The notes below the pieces were generated by a model. The model saw nothing but the letters and a program-made list of their open reading frames with translations. It was not told the DNA's origin and did not search any database. The translations under genes were made by a program, and so were the position numbers. Shown in pieces: positions 29,424 through 41,803 of a stretch of DNA of 53,627 nucleotides. Numbering within the stretch: the first letter of the stretch is position 1; the number at the start of each line of letters is the position of its first letter. Source of the DNA: Saccharomycopsis crataegensis (lineage: Eukaryota; Ascomycota; Saccharomycetes; Ascoideales; Saccharomycopsidaceae); NCBI RefSeq assembly GCF_037102585.1, contig NW_027043826.1:1-53627 (forward strand). Reading direction: 5' to 3'.

Positions 29424-29742
29424 TGTTGAGTTGGCAATCCAAAGTTATGTGGTTAGTCATTGTTCATGGAACCTTCTAGAACTTATGGAACCTTCTAGAA
29501 CTCATGGAACCTTCTAGAACTTATGGAACCTTCTAGAATTCCATGGAACATTCTAGAGCTTATGGAACCTTCTAGAACCCATTGAGATTAATATAAATAT
29601 GGGCCATGCCCCCCATAGTCTGAGTTTGTCCTTTATATAATTTAGATAGTTAACAAGTAAAACAAGTATAACAAGGGAATAAATATTATTGAATATTAGT
29701 GTTATCAATGTCTTTTGTAACTAGAGTTACAAAACTACAACA
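29424..29742 (+). repeat. 3' LTR of element C-1
   Basis: 319 bp with six 19-bp units. It is joined on its right to an inverted, truncated element E without a recognisable target duplication. Confidence 0.9.
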
Positions 29743-31938
29743 GGCCAAAATTGCGCAGGCATGGATGCCACAATCATCAAAGATCTTGTTTTATCTTGAA
29801 TGGTCCGATTCATTCTTTCAGCAACACCATTCTGATAACTATGGTGTGGCACCGTCAACTCATGAGCAATTCCTTTTCGTCGCAAGAACGCGTGCAATTG
29901 GCCTGTAATGAATTCTCCACCATTATCAGTTCTTATGGTTCCAACTCTAAAGTCTTTTCCTTGTGACTTGAACATTGTCTCAGAGTAGTTTATGAAGTCA
30001 ATAATCTGAGCCGTGCACTCGGACTTTTGAGTTAAGCATCGAGTTTCCACATACTTGGCATATCCATCTACTATCGTAAGAAAGTAGGCACTCGAATCAA
30101 TCGAGCCATAGCTAAAAGGACCACAAACATCCATATGCAACAATTCCAATGGTCTCTTAGGTTTAGAACCATGACCCAACTTTGGTTTTTGGACTGTTCC
30201 TTTAGCAGCAAGGCAACAGTCGCATCGAATAACAGCATTGTCACCCAAGATTTTCCCTTTAACAAGCTTAAACATTTTGTTAGCTTTCTGTAAAATATTA
30301 GCACTTGGGTGTCCGAGTCTTTGGTGCCAGAGACCACCCTTATCAATACTGTTAAAAGCAACACCATTAGCATCAGTAGATAATCTGTAAAGCCCATTCA
30401 TCAGAGGATCCTTGGTACCAATAACCTTCATTTCCGGATACATTTTCACTTTGTTTCCTTCAAACAATAATTTCGCACCATTCAGAGTAGCCTTGGAAAC
30501 TGAAATCAAGTTGGCTTTTGAGTCTGGAACATAATAAGCATCTTTGATTTCAATATTGGTATTATCACGTAATTTGAACTCCGCAGACCCAATACCTGCA
30601 ACAGCAACACCACCGCCATCAATCCCGGAGATCTCTCCTCCAAACGGTCTGATCGTCTTGAACAAGCTCTTATTGTTTAAGATATGTTGCGAGGCACCTG
30701 AATCAAAATACACCCTGGAGTTGTTACCATGCATTCCCATAAATGCATACCACGATGGTGATGGGTTTCTACCATCTCCAATCAACTTTTGTGCCTTTGG
30801 TGATTTGCAGTCTCTTTTAAAATGACCAGGCTTTCCACAATTGAAACATCTATATTGTTTCTTAACTGCAAACACCGGCTCAGTGTTATCAACATTAGCA
30901 GACCCAATAGATTTATCTCCAATAATCTCTCTTGTTAAATCTTGAACAAGACCGAGATCAACATTACCAACTGTTCTGCCGTTTCTAGATTCATACGCAG
31001 TCATGACTTCTCTAGAAAGGCTGTTACCAAATCCAGCCTTTTGACCTAAGCCCAAAAATAACGCACAAAGGACCGTGGTTCCGTCCATCTTACCAACCGT
31101 GTTTTTAAAATGATTAAAAGCATCAATAAAGTGTTCCACTTTTCCTTCTTTAGTTTTCAACCATTTGTTGTCCATTAAATCACAAATAATTCCCACAGCA
31201 TTGGTAACAGTCAAAGTACCATAGGCCTCCTTGAGAAACATAAACAAGTTTCTGCCGGTACCATCGAATTCCGAGGCCTTAGTTAACGCAGCGCCTGTGA
31301 TACTATTGAAAACAACTGTAGAAATAATTTCATCCATAGCAGCAACCAATTGCGCAACTTCGTTGAGGTCTTCCAGACCATCAGTTCCAGTTTCCCCATT
31401 GATCAAATAAGCATATAACCCAAGACCTTTCATCTTCATCTTGACACTGATCAATGTAAACCAATCATAGAAGTTTGATGAACCTTTCAACTTTTCATCA
31501 GCAGCAAACGAAGTAAGAGCATTTGAACTCATAACCTGTTGAAGTTTTGTAACCCTAGTTACAGTAGTCATTACCAATAACAAATACTATCAAACTATCC
31601 TTGTTATTATTCTTATTCTTCTTAACTAACTAACTATTTAAATAACAAAATATAAACTCAAACTATGGGGAGAGGCCCCATATTTATAATAAGACCAATA
31701 TATATGATTTGTAATCATACATCCATCTAGAACATTCTAGATGATTAATCATATGCACAATGACTAATTATTAGGCTGAGTCATAATCACATGCAGATTA
31801 TATATTGCTCAGCCATGGTAAATAAACCGTCTTATCCGAGACTCGAACCCGGGATCTATTCAACACATTGATACCCGTGTTAACCGTTGAGCCATCTGTA
31901 CAAAACCCAATATATGACTTTGGATTGTCAACTCAACA
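29743..31938 (-). mobile_element. Element E: Ty1/copia, 5' part only, truncated
   Basis: Inverted copia element with its 5' LTR at 31537-31938. Its internal region runs to 29743, where it is cut by the LTR of C-1. The visible protein (start in the LTR, from 31583) has Gag, the knuckle CFNCGKPGHFKRDC, protease YFDSGASQHI and the first part of the integrase (GLWHQRLGHPS, CDCC, DNGGEF). It is about 75% like element C by eye. It is broken: everything from mid-integrase onward is missing. Confidence 0.88.
31537..31938 (-). repeat. 5' LTR of element E
   Basis: 402 bp, same family as 27271-27672, 41804-42205 and 49098-49499. It abuts the middle of LINE D at 31939 without a visible target duplication. 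Confidence 0.9.
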
Positions 31939-32890
31939 GTTACCACTAACCAACACTGAATCCAACAACTTGAACAAACCAATCACCATGACAGAATTGG
32001 AATATGCCGTTACTGAATCCAATACTCAATCCGCCCCCGGGGTAGATGGTATACCATACGGCGTTTATAAGTCTCTCTTTCCTCAGATAAAACACATACT
32101 TCTAAAAGAATTTAACCAAATTCTTTCTTCAGGGGAAATTCCATTCAACTATCGAACCATAAAATTCACTCTCATACCAAAACCAAACAAAGATGTTCAA
32201 AAAGTGGAGAATTACAGGCCCATAGCATTAATCAACACAAATTTGAAACTCTTTTCCAGCATCATCAACGCCCGTTTGCTCCCGTTCTTGCAAAAAATTA
32301 TCGGCCCAAATCAAGTTGGTTTCATACCTGAAAGATCCTCCTTCTCTAATATAACAATTTTCGGTGACTTGCTTTCCAGTTTAATATCCCCACAAGACAA
32401 GCCACATGTCAATCATTCTACTAACCACCGAATCATGCTTGCTGACTTTGAAAAGGCTTTTGACCAGATTTCCCATCTATACCTTAAAATATTACTTCGA
32501 AAACTCAATTTTGGAAAAATGACGGAAACTATTCACGCTATCCTTACCAAAGCCCTCGGAACCATTTGCCTAAATAACATTACAGGCCCTTCTTTCCCAT
32601 TAAGAAACGGAACCCTTCAGGGCAACCCACTTTCACCAACAATTTTCGCGTTAGCCCTTGAACCTTTTCTAAGAGCCATCCAAAGATTAAATAAAGGATT
32701 CAGTTACAACCATAAGATCCAACCAAACATCATCCCCAGAGTCAAATACCTTGCCTATGCATGTTATGTTACCTTATTCTTGAGAGATCATAATGACTTC
32801 AAAAACACTATGAAGATAATTCAGGCGTTCGAACAAGTCAGTGGTTCTAAATTAAACAAAAGCAAATCCAGATTAATTGTTCCATGCGAT
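31939..32890 (+). pseudogene. LINE D ORF2 reverse-transcriptase part, catalytic site lost
   Basis: Open stretch matching LINE 2 ORF2 from the MEELKLAI region onward, with NYRPIALINTN, GFIPERSS, LADFEKAFDQISH and GTLQGNPLSPT. The catalytic FADD of the other LINEs reads YACY here (LAYACYVTLFL), so both metal-binding aspartates are gone and the enzyme must be inactive. A chance ATG in LTR E at 31868 opens the frame. Interrupted by LTR C at 32891. Confidence 0.88.
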
Positions 32891-33209
32891 TGTTGTAGTT
32901 TTGTAACTCTAGTTACAAAAGACATTGATAACACTAATATTCAATAATATTTATTCCCTTGTTATACTTGTTTTACTTGTTAACTATCTAAATTATATAA
33001 AGGACAAACTCAGACTATGGGGGGCATGGCCCATATTTATATTAATCTCAATGGGTTCTAGAAGGTTCCATGGAATTCTAGAAGGTTCCATAAGTTCTAG
33101 AAGGTTCCATAAGTTCTAGAAGGTTCCATGAGTTCTAGAAGGTTCCATAAGTTCTAGAAGGTTCCATGAACAATGACTAACCACATAACTTTGGATTGCC
33201 AACTCAACA
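32891..33209 (-). repeat. Solo LTR C in LINE D
   Basis: 319 bp, inverted, six 19-bp units. Perfect 5-bp duplications GCGAT lie at 32886-32890 and 33210-33214, so this is a normal integration followed by LTR-LTR loss. Confidence 0.93.
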
Positions 33210-34514
33210 GCGATCAAATACCATTCCAGTCCGACTTCCAAATAGATATTGCTGACAATAATTATGAAATCCAATATCTAGGCGTTAAAATTGGGAACTC
33301 GTGTCAAACCTGGCCTAATACTCTCCAAAAAGACATCAGCACCAAATATTACATGACCAACATGAATTCACTACCAATATCAAGTCAAATAGTCGGATAT
33401 AACACATATATCTTGTCTAAGCTATATTACCACGAGATTCATGCACCTATGCTTCCAGACCAAATAGATTTGCTAGAACAATCCATCAAAAACCAGGTGA
33501 ACAAAAAACTGAAAATCTCCATGGACACTTTAAAAACAAGCCCATTGAAAGGAGGATATGGCATGGTGGATATCAAAAGCCAATTGAGCTACCGCAAGGC
33601 AAAAATCTTTAAACCCATATTGCCAGTTACTCCGATTCAAGCTCCAACTAGCAATAAACATGATCATCAAACAAAATCTATCCGAGGAAGAGCAGTCGAT
33701 ACAAGGATATATAAAAACCCAATACTGGTGGCGGTTAATATTAGGTGACCAGATCAATATCAAGAATAAGAGAGACAGCAGGTCCATACTCAACCAGGTT
33801 ATAAATCTTCCAATGTTCACCACAGCGGAAAAATGTGCTTTTGTGGCTTGGTATAAATTATTGTCCAAACCAATATCTCAACAACAAACATTGAACCCAA
33901 TGAATATCAAACACTCAGACCTTGCCAAGTCCATTCAAGACGGTATACCAACTATCTATCAAATGGAGATCCCAAAACTGGTCATGGAGTTTGAACACAA
34001 ACAGGGAAGCAAGAAAAAAAGAGCCAGAATTGATAAACATAAATTATCCACCACTTTAACCAATATCCAAGAAGTCACCCAAACGAAACAAAACTCTTTC
34101 TGGAAGAGACTCCACAAATACCAACATAATAGCCCTGGTTACTTCGAAAACATACACATATTCCACTTAGGTGCTGAACAATTTTTTTACCAACATAGAA
34201 AATGTCACTATTGCGGGCTCGAAACCGTCTCCCAAGACCAACAACATGAATCACCAGAACTCCAAGTCAAGATCAAAATGACCCATTTCCTAATTCAATG
34301 CCCATTATCAACCGAGTTATGGTCAAGATTGAAAATCCCAATTCCATTAGCATGGAATAACTTAATCGCTCCCAATCATTCAGAATCAACAATCAAAAAG
34401 ATCGACCGCTATCTATGCTATCAACGCAAACTCTCACGCCTAAGATATCATAACCAAATTGATTGGAACACATCAATTAACAACTTGATTTATATCATTA
34501 CTACTGGGAGCTGA
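33210..34514 (+). pseudogene. LINE D ORF2 C-terminal part, frame broken
   Basis: Continues ORF2 homology after LTR C: QYLGVKIGNS, GYNTYILSKLYYHE, MDTLKTSPLKGGYGMVD. The frame changes near 33610-33660, where residues present in LINE 2 are also missing. The second stretch (from 33660) gives YIKTQYWW and the zinc motif CHYC...HFLIQC, ending NNLIYIITTGS. Shorter copies of this end lie at 43992 and 51288. Confidence 0.85.
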
Positions 34515-34684
34515 ATAGTCGATCAAAACAAAAAAGAAAAAAAAATTAACAAAAACAATAACAAAAAAAACATTTTATTTAAATACTAATAATTATCACT
34601 AAAGGGTTTTTCACCATATGATATGGTTTTCCCTAACATATATAATGAGCATTAGCTTATAAGATTTTACATAGATATATATAA

Positions 34685-35136
34685 TTTTTTTTTTTTTAAA
34701 GACAAAATTCAATATATTAATTAATTATATAACTATATATCTCATAAACTATCTAATGTAGTTTGAAAATTAAAGTGTTAAGGGAAAACCATTAATGGTG
34801 AAAAACCCTATTATTGAGAAAAAATGTTTTTATGCGTTTTTAAGGTTTTTAATTGTTGTTTTTTTTTTGATTTTATTTTTTTTTTTTTTGATTTTATTTT
34901 CTTGTTTTTCCCCACCTATTTTTTCTTCTCCGCTTAAAAGATATTGCTTCAAGCAAGAAGATCATTGAATCAACGGCCATATGACAATTGAAATGCCTTT
35001 TGGATTTCAATCTTGATAATTTTCGTTGGAAACCTAGATATCTATCGATCGTTCTGGTTTCGTTCATGTTGGTGGCAGGGGTAATGATTGTTTGCCAGGT
35101 TAATGGGATATTCAAGTCAATTTTTTTCCAAAGTTT
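34685..35136 (-). mobile_element. LINE 7: 5'-truncated LINE 2 copy
   Basis: Inverted tail of LINE 2: a 13-T run (34685-34697), the complete 3' UTR and the last ~50 codons of ORF2, ending at about 35136. It is inserted in the 3' UTR of LINE D. The remainder of LINE D is not found beyond it, so some sequence was lost on that side. Confidence 0.85.
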
Positions 35137-35196
35137 TGGTACGAATAAAAAATGAAAACACTCTATACAATTCATTCATCCATTCACCCTAGTAAT

Positions 35197-35270
35197 ACCG
35201 GGCTGGTCTAATTGGTCAGGGCGTCTGACTCCTAATCAGGCTATTCCGGGTTCGAGTCCCGGGTCCGGTG
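35197..35270 (+). tRNA. tRNA-Arg (CCT)
   Basis: 74-nt gene without intron. Acceptor ACCGGGC/GTCCGGT, anticodon loop CTCCTAA with anticodon CCT, T-arm CGGGTTCGAGTCCCG. A nine-T run follows immediately as terminator. Confidence 0.93.
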
Positions 35271-35300
35271 TTTTTTTTTCGTTAAAAAATTGCTGCAAAC

Positions 35301-35445
35301 TGTTAGGATTGACCATACCACTCGTGTGGGTGGTTGCCCTCTTCTGCATCGGCCTAGGTCTATTTAAAGCCGACCATGCAAAATTTTCCATGTTTATAGT
35401 TTTCACTAATTAAACATTTAGATTTACATATCTACGATCCTAACT
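35301..35445 (+). repeat. Possible small solo LTR (family G)
   Basis: 145 bp starting TGTTAGGATTG and ending ATCCTAACT, so the ends are nearly complementary. It lies 30 bp after tRNA-Arg. A TATTTAAA sits inside. Only one copy is present and no target duplication is seen. Confidence 0.3.
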
Positions 35446-35817
35446 TATGAAATGCTACATTTTCATCCACGAATCGTCTCATTTGTCTATGTTTCTGTCG
35501 GGACCCATCATGGCGGTACCTATGCATTGACGAATGATGAATTGTAATAACTTTATTACCCGATTATTCAGTTGTCTGAATTCAGAGTATTGACACTATT
35601 GTTATGACAATACTTGGGCCCTTAATGTTAGATGAACTGGAGTAAGCAGACTCCAAAATGTCCGGAATCCAGTCCGGGTGGCCGCTTCCACTTATCATGG
35701 AAGGAATAGGATTTTATTACTTAAGGATCTAGTATCCTTCTATCTACAGATGAGATCCCTAATGGTTCTCGACAGATTCAATATATATAAAGACGAAACA
35801 AACGTACTCATGTATAA
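35446..35817. other. Unassigned region with a partial F-like repeat
   Basis: No gene seen. The last ~45 bp (ATTCAATATATATAAAGACG ...) repeat the TATA region of LTR-like repeat F, which follows directly. TGTTAGATG at 35626 could be the start of a diverged F-type LTR. Confidence 0.4.
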
Positions 35818-36217
35818 TGTTAGAATTCTACAGGTCTACAAAGTACTTCAATATATATAAAGACGAAACAAACGCGCTCACGTATAATAACAAACACTTT
35901 AGATCATAAAGTTAAATATAAGGACAAACAACACGACACCTAGCAACCTTAAACCAATAATGGCTGTAAATATAATCTTGATAGCAACGACTATAATTTT
36001 TATTAGTAGAGATCTAATGATCTGGTTCCTAGTATAATACCTACAGACCCCTTGATTGTAGGATCTCGAAAAGTGTCACCAGAGCGCACTTTCACCAGAA
36101 GGGGCAATTCTTGTACATAAGCGTCCGGCCTTTTCCTCGCCGGAAAAACATCGTTCCACTAAAGTACACAAAATCAAACTATTAGAGCTTGCACTTTACT
36201 TAAAGCTGATTTCAACA
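35818..36217 (+). repeat. LTR-like repeat F, copy 2
   Basis: 400 bp, TGTTAGAATTC ... TTTCAACA, homologous to the inverted copy at 19881-20331. TATATATAAAG near the start looks like a promoter box. No matching target duplication is seen. Confidence 0.55.
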
Positions 36218-36326
36218 TGAAATTCATTTGGTACTCATTTTGGGGAACTACATAAAAATTAAAAACATGGCCCCACTCAGGTTCACTACAATACTAGTGA
36301 AACAGTATTACCAAGAGTGATAAAAA

Positions 36327-36397
36327 TGCGTGAACCGGGAATCGAACCCGGGGCTCAACTATGGCAAAGTTGAATTTTACCACTAAACCATTCACGC
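36327..36397 (-). tRNA. tRNA-Gly (GCC), second copy
   Basis: 71 nt, acceptor GCGTGAA/TTCACGC, otherwise identical in the core to the copy at 20513-20583. It lies 15 nt downstream of tRNA-Trp on the same strand. Confidence 0.96.
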
Positions 36398-36412
36398 TAT
36401 AACTTTAGAGAT

Positions 36413-36515
36413 TGACATGGACAGGAATTGAACCTGCAACCCTTCGATTACACGAATAAACCATTGGAATACCCAGAAGCTGGAGTCGAAAGCTCTACCA
36501 TTGAGCCACCACATC
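36413..36515 (-). tRNA. tRNA-Trp (CCA) with 31-nt intron
   Basis: D-arm TGGCTCAATGGTAGAGC, anticodon arm TTTCGACTCCAG with CCA, and T-arm CAGGTTCAATTCCTG follow yeast tRNA-Trp. The acceptor GATGTGG/CCATGTC pairs with two G-U pairs. The intron of about 31 nt begins one base after the anticodon. The element B-2 LTR starts 11 nt upstream of its 5' end. Confidence 0.95.
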
Positions 36516-36526
36516 TCTATAAGTTT

Positions 36527-39500
36527 TGTTGTAGTATGGTTTGAGCTATTGGTTATAGGCAATGATGCACGTGCTCATAACCGTAAGCTCATAACCATTA
36601 GTATATAATTATAGTCGTCGATTATGAAAAGTTTTCAATATATATGATCTCTGGTTCTTCAGAGAGTAATACTAAATCAATCCTAACCCGTGACTAACTA
36701 CATCTAGTATAGTCGCATCGTAATATAACAATTGGTAGCACCACTAGGTTTTTAGTTTTACAGACTCCACTGATTATAAACTTCTGTTGTCGTTTAATAG
36801 CATAGCTTGGTTATCCTAGTGTATGACTGTATTTGGTTTAAGCCCTAGCTCAGACGAAGAAGATAATTATTCAGGCGAAGAAAACGAGATGAGTATGCCG
36901 GGTGGACCGTTTGACGATTCTAATCGTCTGTTGCTCATGGAGCTCGTTGAAATGCTTCACGGTAAAGAGAAGGCCGGTCGCGTGTTAGACCCTATGGAGG
37001 TCAAGTTTAACGGAAAGCCGTTTAGTACAGGGATGCTTGCCCGCACTCCCATGGCATTGCATGACTTCTTCCAGTATGCAGAACACCAGATGCCACTTAA
37101 TTGGAATGACAAGTATAAGATGAGTTTTATCGTGAGAAACGTGGCTCAAGATACTTTTAGAAGTTTTTCTTCTTTTTCAGACTCCTTGCCGTCAGATATC
37201 TCTTATAGAGCCTTTAAGGCTCAAGTGCTTGCGCACTTTTCTAGAGTTGATATGGTTGACATTTTGGAAAGAACATTGTGGACAATTGCGCAAAAAGGAA
37301 AAGCGCTTCTGTCCCACGTTGCTGAGTTTCAAGCGAATGTTGTGTACATTCCAGATTGGTCAGAACGTTCAAAAATTAATCGTTTTATCGATTCCTTGGA
37401 CCCGCGTTTGCAGAAGCACATTGCAGATGCAGGACGCATTTATGAGAAATTAGATGATGTGATTTCTCATGCACTTAGTATTAATGATCTTACTGAAAGG
37501 ACCATCCATACTCTGACTATCCCTATGCCGTCTACGTTTTCGCCTATGGATAGAGGTGGTCCGATGCCAATGGAATTGGATGCTTTGCAATCAGTACCAA
37601 GTTCTCGGGGAAACTCATATCCTCGCAAGTCTAGTGGTAAGATTGCCGCCCTCTGCAAGAAATTTAATCTCACCCAGGAGGAGGTGAGGCTGTTGCTTAT
37701 TCTTGGAAATTGTTTCCAGTGTAAAGGACACGGACATCAGAGCATGGACTGCCCTCGCCGTGGTGGTGGTGGGTCTGGTGCTCGTTTGGCTCACCTTATG
37801 GATTGCGTCCAAGAGGAGGACCATGCAGTTCCGTTTGAGGATGTTGTTGCTTTCAAGGTTCCTGTTACTATGGGACCTGCTGGGTTTGTTACCAAAGCTC
37901 TTATTGATTCTGGGGCGAGTTACAGTTTTGTGAATCCGTCTATTTTTCCTAAGCTCGGTTATGATAGTGCCGATCTTACTAGGATTAGCCCAAGAACAAT
38001 CAAGACTGCAACTAATCAGTATGATGCGGTAGATAGGTATGTGATTATCCCTGTTACATTTAACCATACTGTTGTGAAGATCCGTTGTTATGTGCACCCG
38101 ATTGTTTCACCTACTGTTATTGTGGGGCTTCCATTCATTAGAGAATATGCCCATCTTATTGATTTTGCTAATCTTACTGTGGGAGATGTGGGGGTGGACG
38201 ATTTGGATGAGAAATCCATTGAAAGTATTAGTGCTATGGCTGCTCTTAGCCTGGATCCTGTTGAGATAGACGATCCTAGATTAGAGAAATTGTTGTTTGA
38301 TTATGCGGATATTTTTGCGGAGAAGCTTGGGATTAATCAAGTTGTTGAGTCTCGGGGGGCAGATAATATCAGGCTTGAACCGATGTCGGAAGAAGTTCCA
38401 ACGACCCCGTATATTCCGAAGGTTAAGATTGCTCTTTTGCATGAGGTTAGAAATCATATTAGGCGTATGGTCGATTCTAAACTTATTCAACCCTCTAACT
38501 CGCCTTATTCTTCACCTTTTCTAGTTGTCAAGAAGAAGACTGGGGAGATTCGTTTGGTTATTGATTTTCGTCAAATCAACCTTTTATTGAAAAGGTTTAA
38601 TCAGAACCTTCCCAGTTACGATGAATTGATCCAGATCTTTCTGGCCAATAAGGTGTTCTCAACCGTGGATTTAACGGAAGGCTTTCATCAACTTACCCTC
38701 GATGAGAATTCTAGTAGATTCACGGCTTTTGAGTTTGAAGGGCTCAAGTACGAGTACTTGAGATTACCCTTCGGACTCACATCAGCCCCTTCACACCTAC
38801 AATCATACTTAGCCAAGAAAATATCACACCTTTCAACTGCCCGTAATTATGTTGATGATGTTCTCTTGGCGTCGCCAAACAGGGAAGAGCATTTGGGTTT
38901 GCTCAAGCAGTTTTTGAAAAGGCTGAAATGCAGTTTTATGAGCTCTAAGGTTCGCTTTCTTGGTTGGGAAATTGGTCCGGATGGAGTTGAAATCCCTGAT
39001 GATACTAGGGAAGTAATTCGGAAATTGAAGACCCCTGTGAATGCCAAGGAGTTGCAGAAAACTCTTGGATTCACGAATTATTTCCGTCATTTCGTTGCCA
39101 GCTATTCGGACTTAGTGGTTGAACTTTACCAATTTGTCTCCAAAAATCTCGAATGGGATATGGAGACAGTTTCCAAAAGGTTCGCTTCTTTGAAGCAAGC
39201 CTTGTTGGAAACCAAGGTACTAAGTGTTCCACTTTCGACCGATCCCGCTACTGTATTTGTAATTGAGTCTGATGCTTCAGGAATTGCAATTGGGGGGGTA
39301 TTGAAACAGTTAATCCCTGGGTCCGATGAGCTGCAAATTGTTGGTTATTACCTGCGGAGCCTTTCAATCCACGAAAAGAATTATCCAATTAGAGATAAAG
39401 AACTTTTAGCCGTTGTCTACTTATTAGACAAGACGGCCCATTTGATATTTGGTCATAGAATTGTGGTAAAGACTGATCACCAATCCTTGTCTGTGTTGCT

Positions 39501-39957
39501 TAAAGGAAATAAGGAAGCTGAAAATGACAGGGTTAAAAGATGGATTACTAAACTCACTGAGTTTGATATTGTTTTAGAATATGTCAAGGGTACAACAAAT
39601 GAGTTAGCTGATTACCTCTCTCGTTATGTGGGGGCTTTGGAATCGGTAATCCCTACAGTTAATTTAACTGAAGCAGAAATCAAGGCTTCGATTGAATCGG
39701 ATGAGTATTTTGCGGAGATTAGTAACAGTTTAAGGTTAATTGAGGACAAGGATAATAAAGCAAGTGATAATGCCAGCGATGTCGCAGAAACGAGAATTGA
39801 TGAAGAAGATGTTAATGGTGATAGACTCGATGTGAGTCAGGGTATTTTGAAGAATTTTAAATTGATTGATGGTAAATTGTTTGGACGTACCAATTAATCT
39901 CCGTGGCGCCGGGTCGTTGGGGCGCTGCGGGCCCGTAGGTTAATTGAGTATGAGCAT
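36527..39957 (+). mobile_element. Element B-2: Ty3/gypsy, truncated copy
   Basis: Second copy of element B with its 5' LTR (36527-36730), the same primer-binding site, and gag-pol sequence from 36823 covering Gag, CCHC knuckle, protease, reverse transcriptase and RNase H. It is cut by the copia LTR C at 39958, so most of the integrase and the 3' LTR are missing. The element is broken, with about three breaks including the truncation. It is very close to B-1 in sequence, so it is young. It lies 11 nt upstream of tRNA-Trp, the same distance as B-1 from tRNA-Glu. Confidence 0.9.
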
Positions 39958-41803
39958 TGTTGAGTTGGCAATCCAAAGTTATGTGGTTAGTCATTGTTCA
40001 TGGAACCTTCTAGAACTTATGGAACCTTCTAGAACTCATGGAACCTTCTAGAACTTATGGAACCTTCTAGAATTCCATGGAACATTCTAGAGCTTATGGA
40101 ACCTTCTAGAACCCATTGAGATTAATATAAATATGGGCCATGCCCCCCATAGTCTGAGTTTGTCCTTTATATAATTTAGATAGTTAAAAAAAAAGTAAAA
40201 TAAGTATAACAAGGGAATAAATATTATTGAATATTATTGTTATCAATGTCTTTTGTAACTAGAGTTACAAAACTACAACAGGTTATGAGTTCAAATGCTC
40301 TTACTTCGTTCGCTGCTGATGAGAAGTTGAAGGGTTCCGGGAACTTTTATGATTGGTTTACTTTGATCAGTGTTAAGATGAAGATGAAAGGTCTTGGTTT
40401 ACATGCTTACTTGATCAATGGGGAAACCGGAACTGACGGGCTGGAAACTGCTAATGAAGTTGCCCAATTGATTGCTACTATGGATGAGATTATTTCAACA
40501 GCCATTTTCAACAGCATCTCAGGCGCTGCTTTGACTAAGGCTTCCGAATTTGATGGTACTGGTAGAAACTTGTTTATGTTTCTCAAGGATGCTTATGGTA
40601 CATTGACTGTCACAAATGCTGTTGGTATTATCTCAGATTTAATTGACGCTAAGTGGTTGAAATCTAGCAACGGAAACGTTGAGAATTTCATTGATGCCTT
40701 CAATCACTTCAAGAATACTGTTGGCAAATTAGACGGAAACACTGTGTTGTGTGCGTTGTTTTTGAGCTTGGGTCAGAAAGCCGGGTTTAATGCAACTCTT
40801 TCCAGGGAAGTCATGACTGCGTATGAGTCTAGAAATGGCAGGACTATTGGAAATGTTGATATTGGGCTTGTCCAAGATTTGACAAGAGAAATCATTGGAG
40901 ATAAATCGGTTGGTTCCACCAGTGTTGAGGGTTTGGAACCTGTGTTTGCTTTTAAGAAACAGTACAAGTGCTTCAATTGTGGAAAACCCGGTCATTTCAA
41001 GAAGGATTGCAAGGCTCCTAGAAAGGAGAGAATGGGTGGTGATCTGAAGAATCCATCACCATCTTGGTATGCATTTATGGGAATGCATGGTAGGGCCTCC
41101 AGAGTGTACTTTGACTCTGGTGCCTCGCAACATATTTTGAATGACAGAAAGATGTTTAAAACCATTGGTCCTTTTTCTGGTGAGATCTCGGGTATTGATG
41201 GTAGTTCTCTCGAGGTTCAAGGTATCGGGTCTGCGGTGTTTAAGTTACGTGATAACACCAGTATCGAAATCAAGGATGCTTATTATGTTCCAGGGTCAAA
41301 GGCCAATTTGATTTCTGTTTCCAAGGCTACTCTGAATGGTGCAAGATTATTATTTGAAGGAAACAAGGTGAAAATGCACCCTGAAAATAAAGTGGTTGCT
41401 GTTAAAGATCCAGTTATGAGTGATCTTTATGCTTTGCACACCAGTGTCGATGGTGTGGCATTTAACAGTGTTGATAAGAGCGGGTTGTGGCACCAGAGAT
41501 TAGGCCATCCCAGTATGAATATTATGAACAAGTTCAATCTGATGTTTCATTTGGTGAAAGGTAAACTTTACAGTGAAGATTCTGTGCAGTTATGTGAAAG
41601 CTGCTTGACAAGTAAAGGGGTTACCAGAAGACCAAAGAGCGGGAAGGGTGCTAAACCACAACAGCCTTTACAATTGTTGCATATGGACGTGTGTGGCCCA
41701 ATCAATTATGGGTCTATTGATTCGAGCAAATATTTTCTCACTATTGTCGACGGGTATTCCAAGTTTGTGGAGGTCAAGTGTTTGAAAAACAAGTCAGAGT
41801 GTG
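39958..41803 (+). mobile_element. Element C-2: Ty1/copia, 5' part only
   Basis: LTR C (39958-40280, six 19-bp units) followed by gag, knuckle, protease and the first part of the integrase. It is cut at 41803 by LTR E without a target duplication. Broken by truncation; very similar to C-1, so young. Confidence 0.88.

Larger units (their letters stand above)
24335..29742 (+). mobile_element. Element C-1: Ty1/copia LTR retrotransposon, split by a solo LTR E
   Basis: Copia element with LTRs at 24335-24691 and 29424-29742, a half-tRNA-type primer-binding site, and gag-pol in copia order (integrase before reverse transcriptase). One break is seen: the insertion of a solo LTR E at 27271-27672 (AGAGC duplications). 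The LTRs differ chiefly by two 19-bp units of an internal repeat, so it is young. The flanks on the two sides do not show a matching target duplication: a LINE tail lies on the left and inverted element E on the right. An ectopic exchange at one LTR is likely. Confidence 0.9.
31939..34684 (+). mobile_element. LINE D: 5'-truncated, dead L1/Zorro-like element, split by a solo LTR C
   Basis: Plus-strand LINE of a family distinct from LINE 2 and LINE 3. It starts inside ORF2 at the junction with LTR E, is interrupted by LTR C at 32891-33209, and continues to its 3' UTR, where LINE 7 is inserted at about 34685. The 3' UTR has GGGTTTTTCA followed by the stem CCATATGATATGG (34614-34626). It is older than the LTR C and LINE 7 insertions. 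Confidence 0.88.
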
